Under the pieces are notes generated by a model. The model was not told where the DNA came from. It made no database searches and saw only the letters and a program-made list of their open reading frames with translations. Below are positions 17,158 to 25,833 of a DNA stretch of 64,000 nucleotides, in pieces (position 1 is the first letter of the stretch; every line of letters starts with the position of its first letter). A program made the position numbers and the translations under genes. This DNA is from BOG-908 sp963795825 (GTDB taxonomy: Bacteria > Pseudomonadota > Alphaproteobacteria > Acetobacterales > Acetobacteraceae): positions 682,001 through 746,000 of the forward strand of contig CAWCIW010000001.1 of NCBI GenBank assembly GCA_963795825.1, read 5' to 3'.

Positions 17158-17787
17158 CTAAAGTTGAAAAAACACCGTCTCGCCGTCGCCCTGCAACCGG
17201 ATATCGAACACCCACACGCCCTCCACCAAACGCGCGATCAACGTATCCCGGCGCGCCACCGGCACCAGCGCCAGCACAGGGTCCGCATCGTTGGCCGGAT
17301 CGCCAGCGAAATACAGCCTGGTCACCAGCCGCCTGATGATCCCCCGGCCCAGCACGCCAATCGCCAGATGCGGTGCCTCTCCTGCGCCGGTCGCCCCAGG
17401 CCGCACGGTGCGGAACCGGAACATCCCGTCCGCGTCCGTGGCGCAACGCCCGAACCCGCAGAATGCCGCGTTTGCACCCGGCGCCGCCGCGAACGCGCCC
17501 TCCGCATCGGCCTGCCAGATCTCGATCAGCGCGTCCGGCACCGTCTCGCCCTGCCCGTCGGTCACCCGGCCTGCGATGCGTATCGGCGTGCCGGCCGGCA
17601 GCGGGCGGGCCGCCGCCGTGTGGAGCAGGTCATGCCCCGCCGGGAGCAGATCGGGCCGCGCGCCCAGATCGCTCTCGCCCACCAGGTCCGCGCAGCCGCG
17701 CCACGGCAGCGCGTAATGGAAGAACGGCCCCACCGTCTGATACGGCGTGGGCCCGTACAGCTCGGCCGACTGGTTGTCCTGCGCCAC
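17158..17787 (-). CDS. pcaG: Protocatechuate 3,4-dioxygenase alpha subunit
   Basis: 209-residue subunit of the intradiol ring-cleaving enzyme. The N-terminal YGPTPYQTVGPFFHYALPW is the classical PcaG start, followed by an intradiol dioxygenase beta-sandwich with ALIEIWQADAEG and APHLAIGVLGRG. The alpha subunit lacks the iron ligands of PcaH, as expected. GTG 17787 directly abuts the pcaH stop (17788-17790), so the subunits are co-translated. The TAG stop is followed at once by a palindromic repeat copy. With pcaH it opens protocatechuate to 3-carboxy-cis,cis-muconate. Confidence 0.93.
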   Translation of the reverse strand: MAQDNQSAELYGPTPYQTVGPFFHYALPWRGCADLVGESDLGARPDLLPAGHDLLHTAAARPLPAGTPIRIAGRVTDGQGETVPDALIEIWQADAEGAFAAAPGANAAFCGFGRCATDADGMFRFRTVRPGATGAGEAPHLAIGVLGRGIIRRLVTRLYFAGDPANDADPVLALVPVARRDTLIARLVEGVWVFDIRLQGDGETVFFQL

Positions 17788-18478
17788 TCAGGCCTCCATC
17801 GGGGTGGCGTCGGCGCCGCGCAACACGATGTCGAACCGGTAGCCGAGCGCCCAGTTCGGCACGGTGGCATCGATGTCGAACCGGCTGACCATGCGCTGGC
17901 GATACGGCATCGGCACCGCGTTGGCGATCGGGTCGATCTCGATCAGCGGATCGTCCGGGAAATACATCTGCGTCACCAGCCTGGTTAAAAAAGCAGGTCC
18001 CAGCAGCGACAGATGGATATGGGCCGGCCGCCACGCATTGTGGTGGTTGCCCCAGGGATACGCGCCCGGCCGTACCGTCACGAAACGATAGGCGCCGTCC
18101 GCATCGCTCACCACGCGCCCGGCGCCGGTGAAATTCGCGTCGAGCGGCGCGTCCCACTGGTCGCGGTCATGCGCGTAACGACCCGCCGCGTTGGCCTGCC
18201 AGATCTCCACCATCGTGTGCGGCACCGGGCGGCGCTGCTCGTCGAGCACCCGACCGTGCACCACGATGCGCTGGCCGATCGGTGCGGCCGCGTGCTGCGC
18301 GGTGAGGTCGGCATCCGGGCCGCCCATGAGCGGCACCCAGTTGGTGGGGCCGGTGGTCTCGCCGGGGCCTTGCGGCAGGGCGATCAGCGGGGCGTGCGGG
18401 TTGCGGGCGAGGCGTGGAGCGGTAATCCGGGTGGATGAGAGGGGGCTGTTCGGCCAGGCGCTCTGGGGGGAAGTGCAA
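17788..18478 (-). CDS. pcaH: Protocatechuate 3,4-dioxygenase beta subunit, one frame break near the N-terminus
   Basis: Catalytic, iron-binding subunit. The iron ligands are visible: Tyr in GRYAHD, Tyr in GAYPWGN, and the two His of RPAHIHLSLLG. TTG 18478 is proposed as start because GGAG lies 8 bases before it and the protein then begins MHFPPERLAEQPPLIHPDYR, as in homologues. After PDYRST the frame must change: removal of one G in the GG at 18411-18412 gives PDYRSTLARNPHAPLIALPQ, matching the family. Without the correction the main frame has no good start. About 229 residues result. pcaG follows without a gap. Confidence 0.85.
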
Positions 18479-18490
18479 TATGTTTGCTCC

Positions 18491-18675
18491 GAAGGAAGGA
18501 AGCAGTCCTTTTTCGAGAAAAAGGACCAAAAAGCTTTTGCTCCGACGCCTGCACCGAAGCCAACCTCGATTCTGCCAACCGATGCGCTTGCAGATAAATC
18601 CAAGATCTTCGTGCAGGCGTCGGGATAAAAGCTTTTTGGTCCTTTTTCTCGAAAAAGGACTGCTTTCTTCCTTCG
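18491..18675. repeat. Palindromic intergenic repeat, full copy (GACGCCTGC core)
   Basis: Left AGCAGTCCTTTTTCGAG/AAAAAGGACC hairpin, CCGACGCCTGCAC arm, centre with ATTCTGCCA and TTGCAGA, GTGCAGGCGTCGG arm, and right GGTCCTTTTTCTCG/AAAAAGGACTGC hairpin. It fills the gap between pobA and pcaH. The reading frame of pobA runs into it because the expected stop is out of frame. Confidence 0.88.
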
Positions 18676-18686
18676 CGCCGCCCTTG

Positions 18687-19861
18687 TCAGCCCGCGATTC
18701 CAAAGGCAGCCCCACATAATTCTCCGCCAGCGAAGTCTGCGCCGCCACCGAACCCTTTATATAAGCCAGCTCCGCCACCTGCATCTGCCGCCCGAACGTA
18801 TCCGTGCTCGGAAAACGATGCATCAGACTGGTGAACCACCACGAGAACCGCTCCGCCTTCCAGACCCGGGCGAGCGCGCGGTCGGAGTAGCCGTCCAGCC
18901 CGCGAACCTCCCCGGTGCGGTAGAAATGCACCAACGCCGCGGCCAGCACAGCCACGTCGGCGGCCGCCAGGTTCAGCCCCTTGGCGCCGGTCGGCGGCAC
19001 GATATGCGCGGCGTCGCCGGCCAGGAACAGGTTGCCCCAGCGCATCGGCGCCGCCACGAAACTGCGAAGCGGTGCCACGCTCTTTTCGAAACTCGGCCCG
19101 CGTATCACGTGCGCCGCGGTGTCGCCCAGCCGCACGCAGAGCTCGTCCCAGAACCGTTCGTCGGGCCAGTCCTCCACGCGCTCGTCGCTGTCGCATTGTA
19201 TGTAATAGCGGCTGCGGGTGGCGCTGCGCATGCTGGCCAGCGCGAAGCCGTGAGCGTGGCTGGCATAGATCAGCTCGTGGTTGGCCGGCGGCACGTCCGC
19301 CAGGATGCCGAGCCAGCCGAACGGATAGACGCGCTCGAACACCTCCAGCCGGTCCGCCAAAGCGGCGCGGCTGACGCCGTGGAAACCGTCGCAGCCGGCG
19401 ATGTAGTCGCAATCGAGCGCGCCTGGCCCGTCCGGCCCGGTCCAGGTGATGCGTGGCCGCGCGCTGTCGATGCCGTGCAGCGCCACGTCGCCGGCATCGA
19501 ACACGATGGGCAGGCCGGCGGCGGGTGCGGCGTCGAACAGGTCGCGCATCACGTCCTGCTGGCCATATACCGTCACGCTGGCGCCGGTCAGGGCGGCGAA
19601 ATCGATGCGGAAACTGTCGCCGTCATGCGCGAGTATGGTGCCGGTATGAGTAAGCCCGTCGCGCCGCAGCCGGCCATCCAGGCCGAGGCGCGTCAGCAGG
19701 TCCACCGTGGTGTGCTCGAGCACCCCGGCGCGCACGCGGCCTTCGATATAGTCCCGGTCGCGCCGCTCGATCACGCAGGCATCGATGCCGGCCTGCCGCA
19801 GCAGATGCCCGAGCAGCAATCCGGCCGGTCCCGCCCCGACGATGCCAACCTGTGTCCGCAT
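18687..19861 (-). CDS. pobA: 4-hydroxybenzoate 3-monooxygenase, frame break at the last codons
   Basis: FAD-dependent NADPH hydroxylase making protocatechuate from 4-hydroxybenzoate. ATG 19861 begins MRTQVGIVGAGPAGLLLGHL, the FAD-binding GxGxxG motif. YGQQDVMRDLFDA and the second FAD motif LAGDAAHIVPPTGAKGLNLA are present. The body ends in SLAENYVGLP, as in known PobA of about 394 residues. The open frame then runs on through the repeat and into pcaH without a stop. One extra base after GLP would give a Phe-Gly-Ile-Ala-Gly end with the TGA at 18687-18689, a normal length. I place the end there. It is the first gene of the pob/pca operon and is divergent from the AraC-type regulator. Confidence 0.9.
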
Positions 19862-19894
19862 GACCCGATCCTCGCGCGCCCTGTTGCCGGGCGT

Positions 19895-19906
19895 TGTCGC
19901 GCGACA
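19895..19906. promoter_or_regulatory. Perfect 12-bp palindrome between pobA and its regulator
   Basis: TGTCGCGCGACA lies 33 bases upstream of the pobA start and 110 bases before the regulator start. It is a candidate operator for the divergent pair. Its half-site TGTCGC resembles the arms at 3511 and 4911, but with no spacer, so a common regulator is not claimed. Confidence 0.4.
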
Positions 19907-20016
19907 GAATAGGCGCGGGCGGGCGCGCGGCGATGGACAGAACCGCCGCAAACTTGGATAAAACGTCGGGCCACCGCACGCGCCAGGCGCGGCGCCTGTC
20001 CCGCCGGGAGTTCGCC

Positions 20017-20892
20017 ATGCGTGCCCAGATCCACACGTATTTCCTGTATGGCGAACCGCAGCGCGATGTTGCCGCGGACTTCCTGCACCTCGAGGATTTG
20101 GACGAAAGAAGCCGGCCCAGCGACTGGACCATCCGCCCGCACACCCATGCCGCGCTGGCGCACGTCTTCCGCCTCACGGCCGGCGGCGGCCGCATGTCCG
20201 CCGACGGCGCCACCACATCCTGCACGGCGCCGGCGCTGCTCCTGCTGCCGCCGCGCGTGGTGCACGCGTTCGCCTGGTCGCCGGATACGCAAGGCCAGGT
20301 GCTCACCCTGTCCGCCCGCCTGCTGGCGCGCCTGCTCGCCACGTCGCCCGACCTGGCCGGCCTGTTCGACAGGCCGGCGCATATCGCCATGCCGGACGGC
20401 TCGGCCGCCGCCGAGGCGATCGGCCACGCGTTCGCCCGCATCGGCCGCGAGCTGGCCACGTCCGCACCAGGGCGCGACCAGGCGCTGCAAGCCTGCCTGA
20501 CCACGCTGCTGCTCGACGCGCTGCGCCTGCACCTCTCCGCCCACGACGCGGCCGGCCAGCCCCCGCGCACCGGCGCCCGGCTGACCACGCGCTTCATCGC
20601 AGCGTTGGAGGGCGCGTTCCGCACGCAGCACGCCCTCGCGTTCTATGCGGATTCGCTGGGCGTGGCGCCGGCGGCTTTGCGGGCGGCGACGCGCGCGGCC
20701 ACCGGGCGCTCGCCATCGGCTTTGTTACGGGAGCGGCAGATATTGGAGGCCAAGCGGTTGCTGTTGTACTCGGATATCGGGGTGGCCGAGACGGCGTATG
20801 CGCTAGGTTTCGACGATCCTGCGTATTTTTCGCGGGTATTTCGGGCAGCGACGGGGTGTTCGCCTCGGGGGTATCGGCGGGTTCAGGGATAG
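20017..20892 (+). CDS. pobR: AraC family regulator, probable activator of pobA
   Basis: 291 residues. ATG 20017 has CGGGAG 7-12 bases upstream. The N-terminal cupin-like sensor (IRPHTHAALAHVFRL, LLLLPPRVVHAF) and the C-terminal double helix-turn-helix (from about residue 195, with ILEAKRLLLYSDIGVAETAYALGFDDPAYFSRVF) are typical of AraC proteins. Its position, divergent from pobA with a palindrome between them, and the IHTYFLYGE start fit the AraC-type PobR regulators of alphaproteobacteria, which sense 4-hydroxybenzoate. Symbol and effector are inferred from context. A full palindromic repeat begins right after the TAG stop. Confidence 0.82.
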   Translation: MRAQIHTYFLYGEPQRDVAADFLHLEDLDERSRPSDWTIRPHTHAALAHVFRLTAGGGRMSADGATTSCTAPALLLLPPRVVHAFAWSPDTQGQVLTLSARLLARLLATSPDLAGLFDRPAHIAMPDGSAAAEAIGHAFARIGRELATSAPGRDQALQACLTTLLLDALRLHLSAHDAAGQPPRTGARLTTRFIAALEGAFRTQHALAFYADSLGVAPAALRAATRAATGRSPSALLRERQILEAKRLLLYSDIGVAETAYALGFDDPAYFSRVFRAATGCSPRGYRRVQG

Positions 20893-21075
20893 GAGAAAGC
20901 AAGGCCTTCTTTTCTGAAGAAAAGAAGCAAAAGACTTTTGACTCCGCTGTCGCCGACCCGTGGCCGAGGCGCGTGCCAGCACAAGCACGTAATCTCCCAT
21001 GAGTCCGCGACAGCACCATCAAAAGTCTTTTGCTTCTTCTCTTCAGAAAAGAAGGCCTTGCCTCCCCTTGCCTAA
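20893..21075. repeat. Palindromic intergenic repeat, full copy (CTGTCGC core)
   Basis: Left hairpin CTTCTTTTCTGAAGAAAAGAAG, ACTCCGCTGTCGC...GCGACAGC core arms, and the mirror right half ending AGAAAAGAAGGCCTTGCC. It starts directly after the regulator stop and ends about 50 bases before the DUF885 start. The core differs from the GACGCCTGC type, showing that the terminal hairpins combine with different centres. Confidence 0.85.
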
Positions 21076-21128
21076 CCAGTCGCGCAACGTAATCCTGGCG
21101 CCAACACCCCAACCAAGGCCGCTTCGCC

Positions 21129-22934
21129 ATGTTCCGTCGCGTCGTCCTGCCCATACTCCTCGTCCTCCTGCTAATCGGCGGCTGGTGGAGCTACCGCCTG
21201 ATCTGGGGCCGTCCACTCGCCATCGGCATGTTCTACGAGCGCGCGATGATCGAGACCGCGCTCGACAACCCGCAGGCCCTCACCTCCATCGGCCTGATAG
21301 ACAACACCTGGCTGGATTTCCACAGCGGCAAGCTCAGCGACGCCTCCCCCGCCGCCACCGACCGCCAGATCGACCGCGCGCGCCGGCAACTCGCCATCCT
21401 GCGCGAGTATCCGCGCGACTCGCAGACCGCGGACCAGCGCCTCTCCACAGACATCCTGGCGTGGTGGCTCGACGACCAGGTGCGCGGTGCGGATTTCCGC
21501 TTCCACGATTACCCGGTCAACCAGTTGTTCGGCGAACAGAGCGAATTGATCGACTTCATGGTGCAGCAGCATCAAATACCGAACGCTTTCGCCGCGCGCC
21601 GCTATATCGCGCGGTTGCGCGCCGTCCCCGCCCATATCGACCAGCTTCTCGAAAGCCTGAAATTGCGTGAGGACCGCCACATATTGGTGCCGCGCTTCGT
21701 GATCACCGAGGTGATCGCGCAGATCAAGGGCATCATCGCGCCGGCGCCGGCCGCCAACATCCTGGCGACCTCGTTCGAGACAAAGCTCGGCAAGATCAAG
21801 GATCTCTCCGCCGACGGCCACAAGAAACTCACCGCCGACGTCGATGCCGCGATCGCCGACGCGGTCTATCCCGCCTATCGCAAGCTGCTCGCCTACGAGG
21901 TGGCCTACGAGCCGCGCGCCCGGACCACCGATGGCGTGTGGGATCTGCCGAACGGCGATGCGTACTACGCCTATCAGCTGCGCTCGCAAACCACGTCGGA
22001 CATGACGCCGGACGAAGTGCACGCTTACGGACTTTCGGAAGTGGCGCGCATCGAAGGCGAGATCGCGCCGATATTGGCGCCGCTCAACCTGCCCGGCGAT
22101 ACCGTCGGCGCGCGCATCACCGCATTATCGCATGACGTGCGCTACAATTTTTCGGACGACGATGCCGGGCGTGCGAAAATACTCGACGGTTACCGCACGC
22201 TGCTCGCCGATATGTGGACGCATTTGCCAGACCAGTTCTCGCTGCTGCCGAACCAGAAACCGGAAGTGCGCGCGATACCCGCCTTCAAGGCGGAGACGTC
22301 ACCCGGCGCCTATTACGAAGGCCCGGCGCTGGATGGCACGCGGCCCGGCGTGTTCTACGTGAACCTGTCGCATCCGTCGGAAACGCAGAGCTGGGGCATG
22401 AAAACCCTGGCCTACCATGAAGGTATTCCCGGCCATCATCTGCAACTGACGATCGCGGCCGAGCAGAAAGGCGAGCCCACTTTCCGCAAGGTTCTCGGTT
22501 TCACCGCCTACCAGGAAGGCTGGGCGCTATATGCGGAACGGCTCGGCTGGGAGATGGGGTTCGAGACCAACCCGCTCGACAATCTCGGCAGACTGCAGGC
22601 CGAACTGTTCCGTGCGGTGCGTCTGGTGGTCGATACCGGCATACACGCGAAACATTGGACGCGCGAGCAGGCGATTGCCTACATGACCGACAACACCGGC
22701 ATGGGCACCAACGAGGTACGTGCCGAGATCGAGCGCTACGTGGTGATGCCTGGCCAGGCCTGCGCTTACAAGGTGGGCATGGCGCGTATTTTGAAGTTGC
22801 GTGATGACGCCCGGGCGTCGCTCGGGGCCAAGTTCGATATACGCGCGTTTCATAAGATGGTGGTGGGGGCTGGGGCGATGCCTTTGGATGTGTTGGAAGC
22901 TCGGGCGGCGGCTTGGGAGGTGGCCAGCAAGTAA
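21129..22934 (+). CDS. DUF885 family hydrolase, membrane-anchored (copy 2)
   Basis: 601 residues, paralogue of the protein at 1681-3486. ATG 21129 is followed by an N-terminal transmembrane anchor (VVLPILLVLLLIGGWWSYRL, no obvious cleavage site) instead of a Tat-like signal. Family motifs are GAYYEGPALDG, YHEGIPGHHLQLTI (metal site), TAYQEGWALYAERLGWEMG and EIERYVVMPGQACAYKVG. The catalytic function of the family is unproven; a zinc peptidase is the usual guess. The gene stands alone between two palindromic repeat copies. Identical length and motif order to copy 1 but clear divergence point to an old duplication or two acquisitions. Confidence 0.88.
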   Translation: MFRRVVLPILLVLLLIGGWWSYRLIWGRPLAIGMFYERAMIETALDNPQALTSIGLIDNTWLDFHSGKLSDASPAATDRQIDRARRQLAILREYPRDSQTADQRLSTDILAWWLDDQVRGADFRFHDYPVNQLFGEQSELIDFMVQQHQIPNAFAARRYIARLRAVPAHIDQLLESLKLREDRHILVPRFVITEVIAQIKGIIAPAPAANILATSFETKLGKIKDLSADGHKKLTADVDAAIADAVYPAYRKLLAYEVAYEPRARTTDGVWDLPNGDAYYAYQLRSQTTSDMTPDEVHAYGLSEVARIEGEIAPILAPLNLPGDTVGARITALSHDVRYNFSDDDAGRAKILDGYRTLLADMWTHLPDQFSLLPNQKPEVRAIPAFKAETSPGAYYEGPALDGTRPGVFYVNLSHPSETQSWGMKTLAYHEGIPGHHLQLTIAAEQKGEPTFRKVLGFTAYQEGWALYAERLGWEMGFETNPLDNLGRLQAELFRAVRLVVDTGIHAKHWTREQAIAYMTDNTGMGTNEVRAEIERYVVMPGQACAYKVGMARILKLRDDARASLGAKFDIRAFHKMVVGAGAMPLDVLEARAAAWEVASK

Positions 22935-23096
22935 GGAAGGCCTTCTTTTTCGAGAAAAAGAAGCAAAAAGCTGTTGCTGTGACGCCTGCATCAAGAGTGC
23001 AGCCGCATCGACTTGCAGAAGGAACGCAGGCTTCGGTGCAGGCGTCGGGAGCAAAAGCTTTTTGGTCCTTTTTCTCGAAAAAGGACTGCTTGCTTC
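22935..23096. repeat. Palindromic intergenic repeat filling a convergent gap stop to stop
   Basis: The element occupies the whole 162 bases between the stop of the DUF885 gene (22932-22934) and the stop of the propeller gene on the other strand (23097-23099). Left hairpin CTTCTTTTTCGAG/AAAAAGAAG, GACGCCTGCA arm, TTGCAGAAGG in the centre, TGCAGGCGTCGG arm, right hairpin GTCCTTTTTCTCG/AAAAAGGAC. The two terminal stems differ (CTTC versus GTCC) but each is self-complementary. Confidence 0.88.
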
Positions 23097-24215
23097 CTAC
23101 CCCGGTTTAAACCGGAACAACTGCGTCTCCCGCACCCCAGGCCCCTGCCACGCCTTCATCTCCGGGATATGCGAGGCCGTCACGTAGATGAACCCATCCG
23201 GCCCCTCCGCCATGCTGTCCGGCCAGGCGAGCCGGGCATCCTGCGCCACCACTGCGAACTTGCGATCGGTCGTCAGGCGCTTCACCGAACTGTCGGCGCA
23301 GCTGGTCACGTAGATGTCGCCGCGGCGCGTGGTCAGGTAACCATCGGCGATGAAGCTGTGCGCGTAGAGCTCGACGGTGGCGGCGAGCTGGGCGGGGGTG
23401 AGCGTGGTGTCGAACAGCGCCTTCACCGGGGCGCGATACATCGTCTTGCCGGTGGTGGCCTGCCAGAACACGTGTTCGCCGGATGCGTCCAGCGTGATGC
23501 CGTCGGCGGAGAATTGCGGGGTCTGGCCGTCCGGCTTGTGCAGCGGCTTGCCTTCGATCGTGACGACCACGTTCTTCTCGAACTGCGTGCTGGGATGGCC
23601 CACGAGCACGCGGCGGGCCGCCCCGCTCGCCACGTCCAGCGTGATCAGGCAGCCGGGCTGGCCGGAATTTGTCAGGATCGCGCGCGCGCCATCGGGGGTG
23701 AAGCGGATGTCGTTAAGGTAGCTCCCCTGCGGCGCCACGGTGTCGTCGAACGGAAGGACGCGCTTCACCTTGTTGGTTTTCAGGTCGATCTGCACGAGCT
23801 TCGGCCCGCCTTTCACCTCCAGCGTGAGGGCAGGGGCGGCGGGATCGACCACCCAGAGATCGCCGTGCGGATCGCAGGTGAGCGCCTGCACGCAGACGAA
23901 ACGCTGGCCGGGATTGGCCGGTGCGGTGTTGCGGAACGCGTTCCAGGCGGCATCGGGATACGGCGTGAGCTTGCCGCCGGCGCCCACCTCGGCCACCGAC
24001 ATCGCCACGTCCTCCTCCCAGCGCGGGAAGTTCACGAACACCCGGCCGTCCGGCGACACGGCCACGCCGGTCACCTGGTGCGGCGCACGGAAGGTCGCCA
24101 CCAGCTCCAGCTTGGCAGAAGCGGGGGCGCCGGCCGCGGCAAAGGCGCGGGCAGCGGGCAGTGCAAGCAGGGCGGACCCCAGGAGCGTGCGGCGGGCGAG
24201 CGTGGCGTTGGGCAT
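23097..24215 (-). CDS. Exported beta-propeller protein of the SMP-30 / major royal jelly protein type
   Basis: 372 residues. The Tat-type signal peptide ARRTLLGSALLALPAARAFA is followed by a six-bladed propeller with GVAVSPDGRVFVNFPRW, LWVVDPA, LNDIRFTPDGARAI, and YVTASHIPEM near the end. The order of blades and FADGITLDASGEHVFW-like motifs resemble the MRJP/yellow-related family in bacteria, often called gluconolactonase- or dopachrome-related; enzymatic activity is not established for most members. It converges on DUF885 copy 2 and is divergent from the sugar transporter. A 40-base palindrome lies in the divergent region. Confidence 0.8.
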   Translation of the reverse strand: MPNATLARRTLLGSALLALPAARAFAAAGAPASAKLELVATFRAPHQVTGVAVSPDGRVFVNFPRWEEDVAMSVAEVGAGGKLTPYPDAAWNAFRNTAPANPGQRFVCVQALTCDPHGDLWVVDPAAPALTLEVKGGPKLVQIDLKTNKVKRVLPFDDTVAPQGSYLNDIRFTPDGARAILTNSGQPGCLITLDVASGAARRVLVGHPSTQFEKNVVVTIEGKPLHKPDGQTPQFSADGITLDASGEHVFWQATTGKTMYRAPVKALFDTTLTPAQLAATVELYAHSFIADGYLTTRRGDIYVTSCADSSVKRLTTDRKFAVVAQDARLAWPDSMAEGPDGFIYVTASHIPEMKAWQGPGVRETQLFRFKPG

Positions 24216-24271
24216 GGTGGCGTCTCCGGCGGGAGGCCAGAGAACACGGCGGGGCGCCCGGGGTTCGCTAA

Positions 24272-24311
24272 AGGCAAGCAGTCCTTTTTTTCAAAAAAGG
24301 ACTGCTTGCCT
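24272..24311. repeat. Perfect 40-base palindrome, minimal form of the dispersed repeat
   Basis: Two 19-base arms starting AGGCAAGCAGTCC and ending in six T, with centre TC, followed by the exact complement. It is the terminal hairpin of the dispersed element without core or partner half. It is the only copy placed upstream of two divergent genes (propeller protein and sugar transporter) rather than next to a stop codon. Confidence 0.88.
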
Positions 24312-24372
24312 AACGCATGAACCGCCGATCATTGACAGCGCTGTTCCAACCCAGCCAAGTGATCGAAAACAA

Positions 24373-25653
24373 ATGGGGAAAACGGTGGACGCCACAGTAA
24401 CGAGCCTGCGCCCGGCAGGCGCCAGCAGGGTCCAGACAAAGCTCCTGGCGCTGATGATGTCGATGTTCTTCGCCTTCGGGTTCTGCACCGTTCTGGTGGA
24501 CACGCTGATACCCAAGCTGAAGGCGATGTTCGCGCTGAACTACACCGAAGTGATGCTGACCCAGTTCTGCTTCTTCGGCGCCTATTTCGTGATGTCCGCG
24601 CCGGCCGGCTGGCTGCTCGCCCGCATCGGCTACCTGCGCGCCGTCACCACCGGGCTGCTGGTGATGGCCGTCGGCGCGCTGCTGTTCACGCCGGCGGCGC
24701 GCGCCGGCCTGTATCCCGGGTTCCTCGGCGCATTGTTCATCCTGGCGAGCGGTGTGACGATTGTGCAGGTGGCGGCGAACCCGCTGACCGCCGCGATCGG
24801 CGACCCCGACCAGGCCTCGAGCCGGCTGACCCTGGCCCAGGCGTTCAACTCGCTGGCCACGATGATAGGCCCGATCGTGGGCTCGGCCCTCATCCTGTCG
24901 CATGTGGCGAACCTGCCGGACGCGGCGCATACGCCGCCCGCCCTGCTCGCCACCTTGCGTCAGCACGAGGCGGCCGTGTTCCAATTGCCGTTCCTCGGGA
25001 TCGCCGCCGTACTGGTCGCGCTCGCCGGCCTGTGCTGGGCGGTGCGCGGCTGGGCGCCTCCCGTGCCGCCGAGCGCGCAGGGCGGCTACCGGCGGGTGCT
25101 GGCCAACCGGCGGCTGGTGTTCGGCGCGATCGCGATCTTCGCCTATGTGGGCGCCGAGGTATCGATCGGCAGCAGCCTCGCCAACTACCTGATGCAGCCC
25201 GGCGTGCTGGGGATTGCCGCCCTGCAGGCCGGCCGGCTGGTGAGCATCTATTGGGGGCTGGCGATGGTCGGCCGGTTCTTCGGCACCGCGATCCTGCGCG
25301 TGGTGCAACCCGGCCTGGTGCTGGCGCTGTGCGCCGTGGTCGCCGGCGGGCTGGCTTTGGTCACCGGCAGCACCACCGGGCTGGTGGCCGCATTCAGCAT
25401 CCTGTCGATCGGGCTGTTCAACGCGATCATGTTCCCCACGATCTTCACCCAGGCGATCGCCACGCTGGGCGACGACGCGGCCACCGGGTCCGGCGTGCTG
25501 TGCCTCTCCATCGTCGGCGGCGCGGTGGTGCCGCTGCTGACCGGGTTCGCCGCCGACCAGGTCGGGCTGGGGCGGGCGTTGCTGGTGCCTGTGGCGTGCT
25601 ATGCCTGGGTGGCGTTCTTCGGCTGGCGGGTCTGGGCGGATGCGCGGCGATAG
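24373..25653 (+). CDS. MFS sugar transporter of the FHS (FucP) family
   Basis: 426 residues with about twelve hydrophobic helices. ATG 24373 (MGKTVDATVTSLRPAG) is chosen; the first helix starts at about residue 25 (LLALMMSMFFAFGFCTVLVDTLIPKLK), with the FHS-typical FGFCTVLxDTLIPxLK pattern. FCFFGAYFVMSAPAGWLLARIGY and VQVAANPL are also signatures of FucP/GluP-like proton symporters for fucose, glucose or galactose. The shine-dalgarno site is weak. It stands alone, divergent from the propeller protein, so co-regulation with it is possible. The exact sugar is not predictable. Confidence 0.88.
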   Translation: MGKTVDATVTSLRPAGASRVQTKLLALMMSMFFAFGFCTVLVDTLIPKLKAMFALNYTEVMLTQFCFFGAYFVMSAPAGWLLARIGYLRAVTTGLLVMAVGALLFTPAARAGLYPGFLGALFILASGVTIVQVAANPLTAAIGDPDQASSRLTLAQAFNSLATMIGPIVGSALILSHVANLPDAAHTPPALLATLRQHEAAVFQLPFLGIAAVLVALAGLCWAVRGWAPPVPPSAQGGYRRVLANRRLVFGAIAIFAYVGAEVSIGSSLANYLMQPGVLGIAALQAGRLVSIYWGLAMVGRFFGTAILRVVQPGLVLALCAVVAGGLALVTGSTTGLVAAFSILSIGLFNAIMFPTIFTQAIATLGDDAATGSGVLCLSIVGGAVVPLLTGFAADQVGLGRALLVPVACYAWVAFFGWRVWADARR

Positions 25654-25833
25654 CAAGCAAGGCCTTCTTTTTTGCAAAAAAGAAGCAAAAAACTCTTGCT
25701 CCGACGCCTGCGCCCGAGCCCGCGATCTTTCTGCCAGACGATGCGCCTGCAGATCGAGAGTAGGTCTCCACGCAGGCGTCGGAGCAAAAGCTTTTTGGTC
25801 CTTTTTCTCGAAAAAGGACTGCTTTCTCCCTTC
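25654..25833. repeat. Palindromic intergenic repeat filling a convergent gap stop to stop
   Basis: 180 bases, from the base after the transporter stop to the base before the stop of the glycosyltransferase on the other strand. Left hairpin CTTCTTTTTTGCAAAAAAGAAG, CCGACGCCTGCG arm, centre TTTCTGCCAGACG...CTGCAGA, CGCAGGCGTCGG arm, right hairpin GTCCTTTTTCTCG/AAAAAGGAC. Confidence 0.9.

Noticed and set aside
18167..18690. A 180-residue C-terminal extension of PobA
   Set aside because: The extension is translated repeat sequence followed by pcaH coding sequence (first its N-terminal codons in frame, then out of frame); one missing base before the TGA at 18687 explains it and restores the family length.
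13698..19861. pob/pca genes as certain pseudogenes
   Set aside because: Each break is a single base, and rpoD shows the same kind of break, so sequence error is at least as likely. They are annotated as genes with a note.
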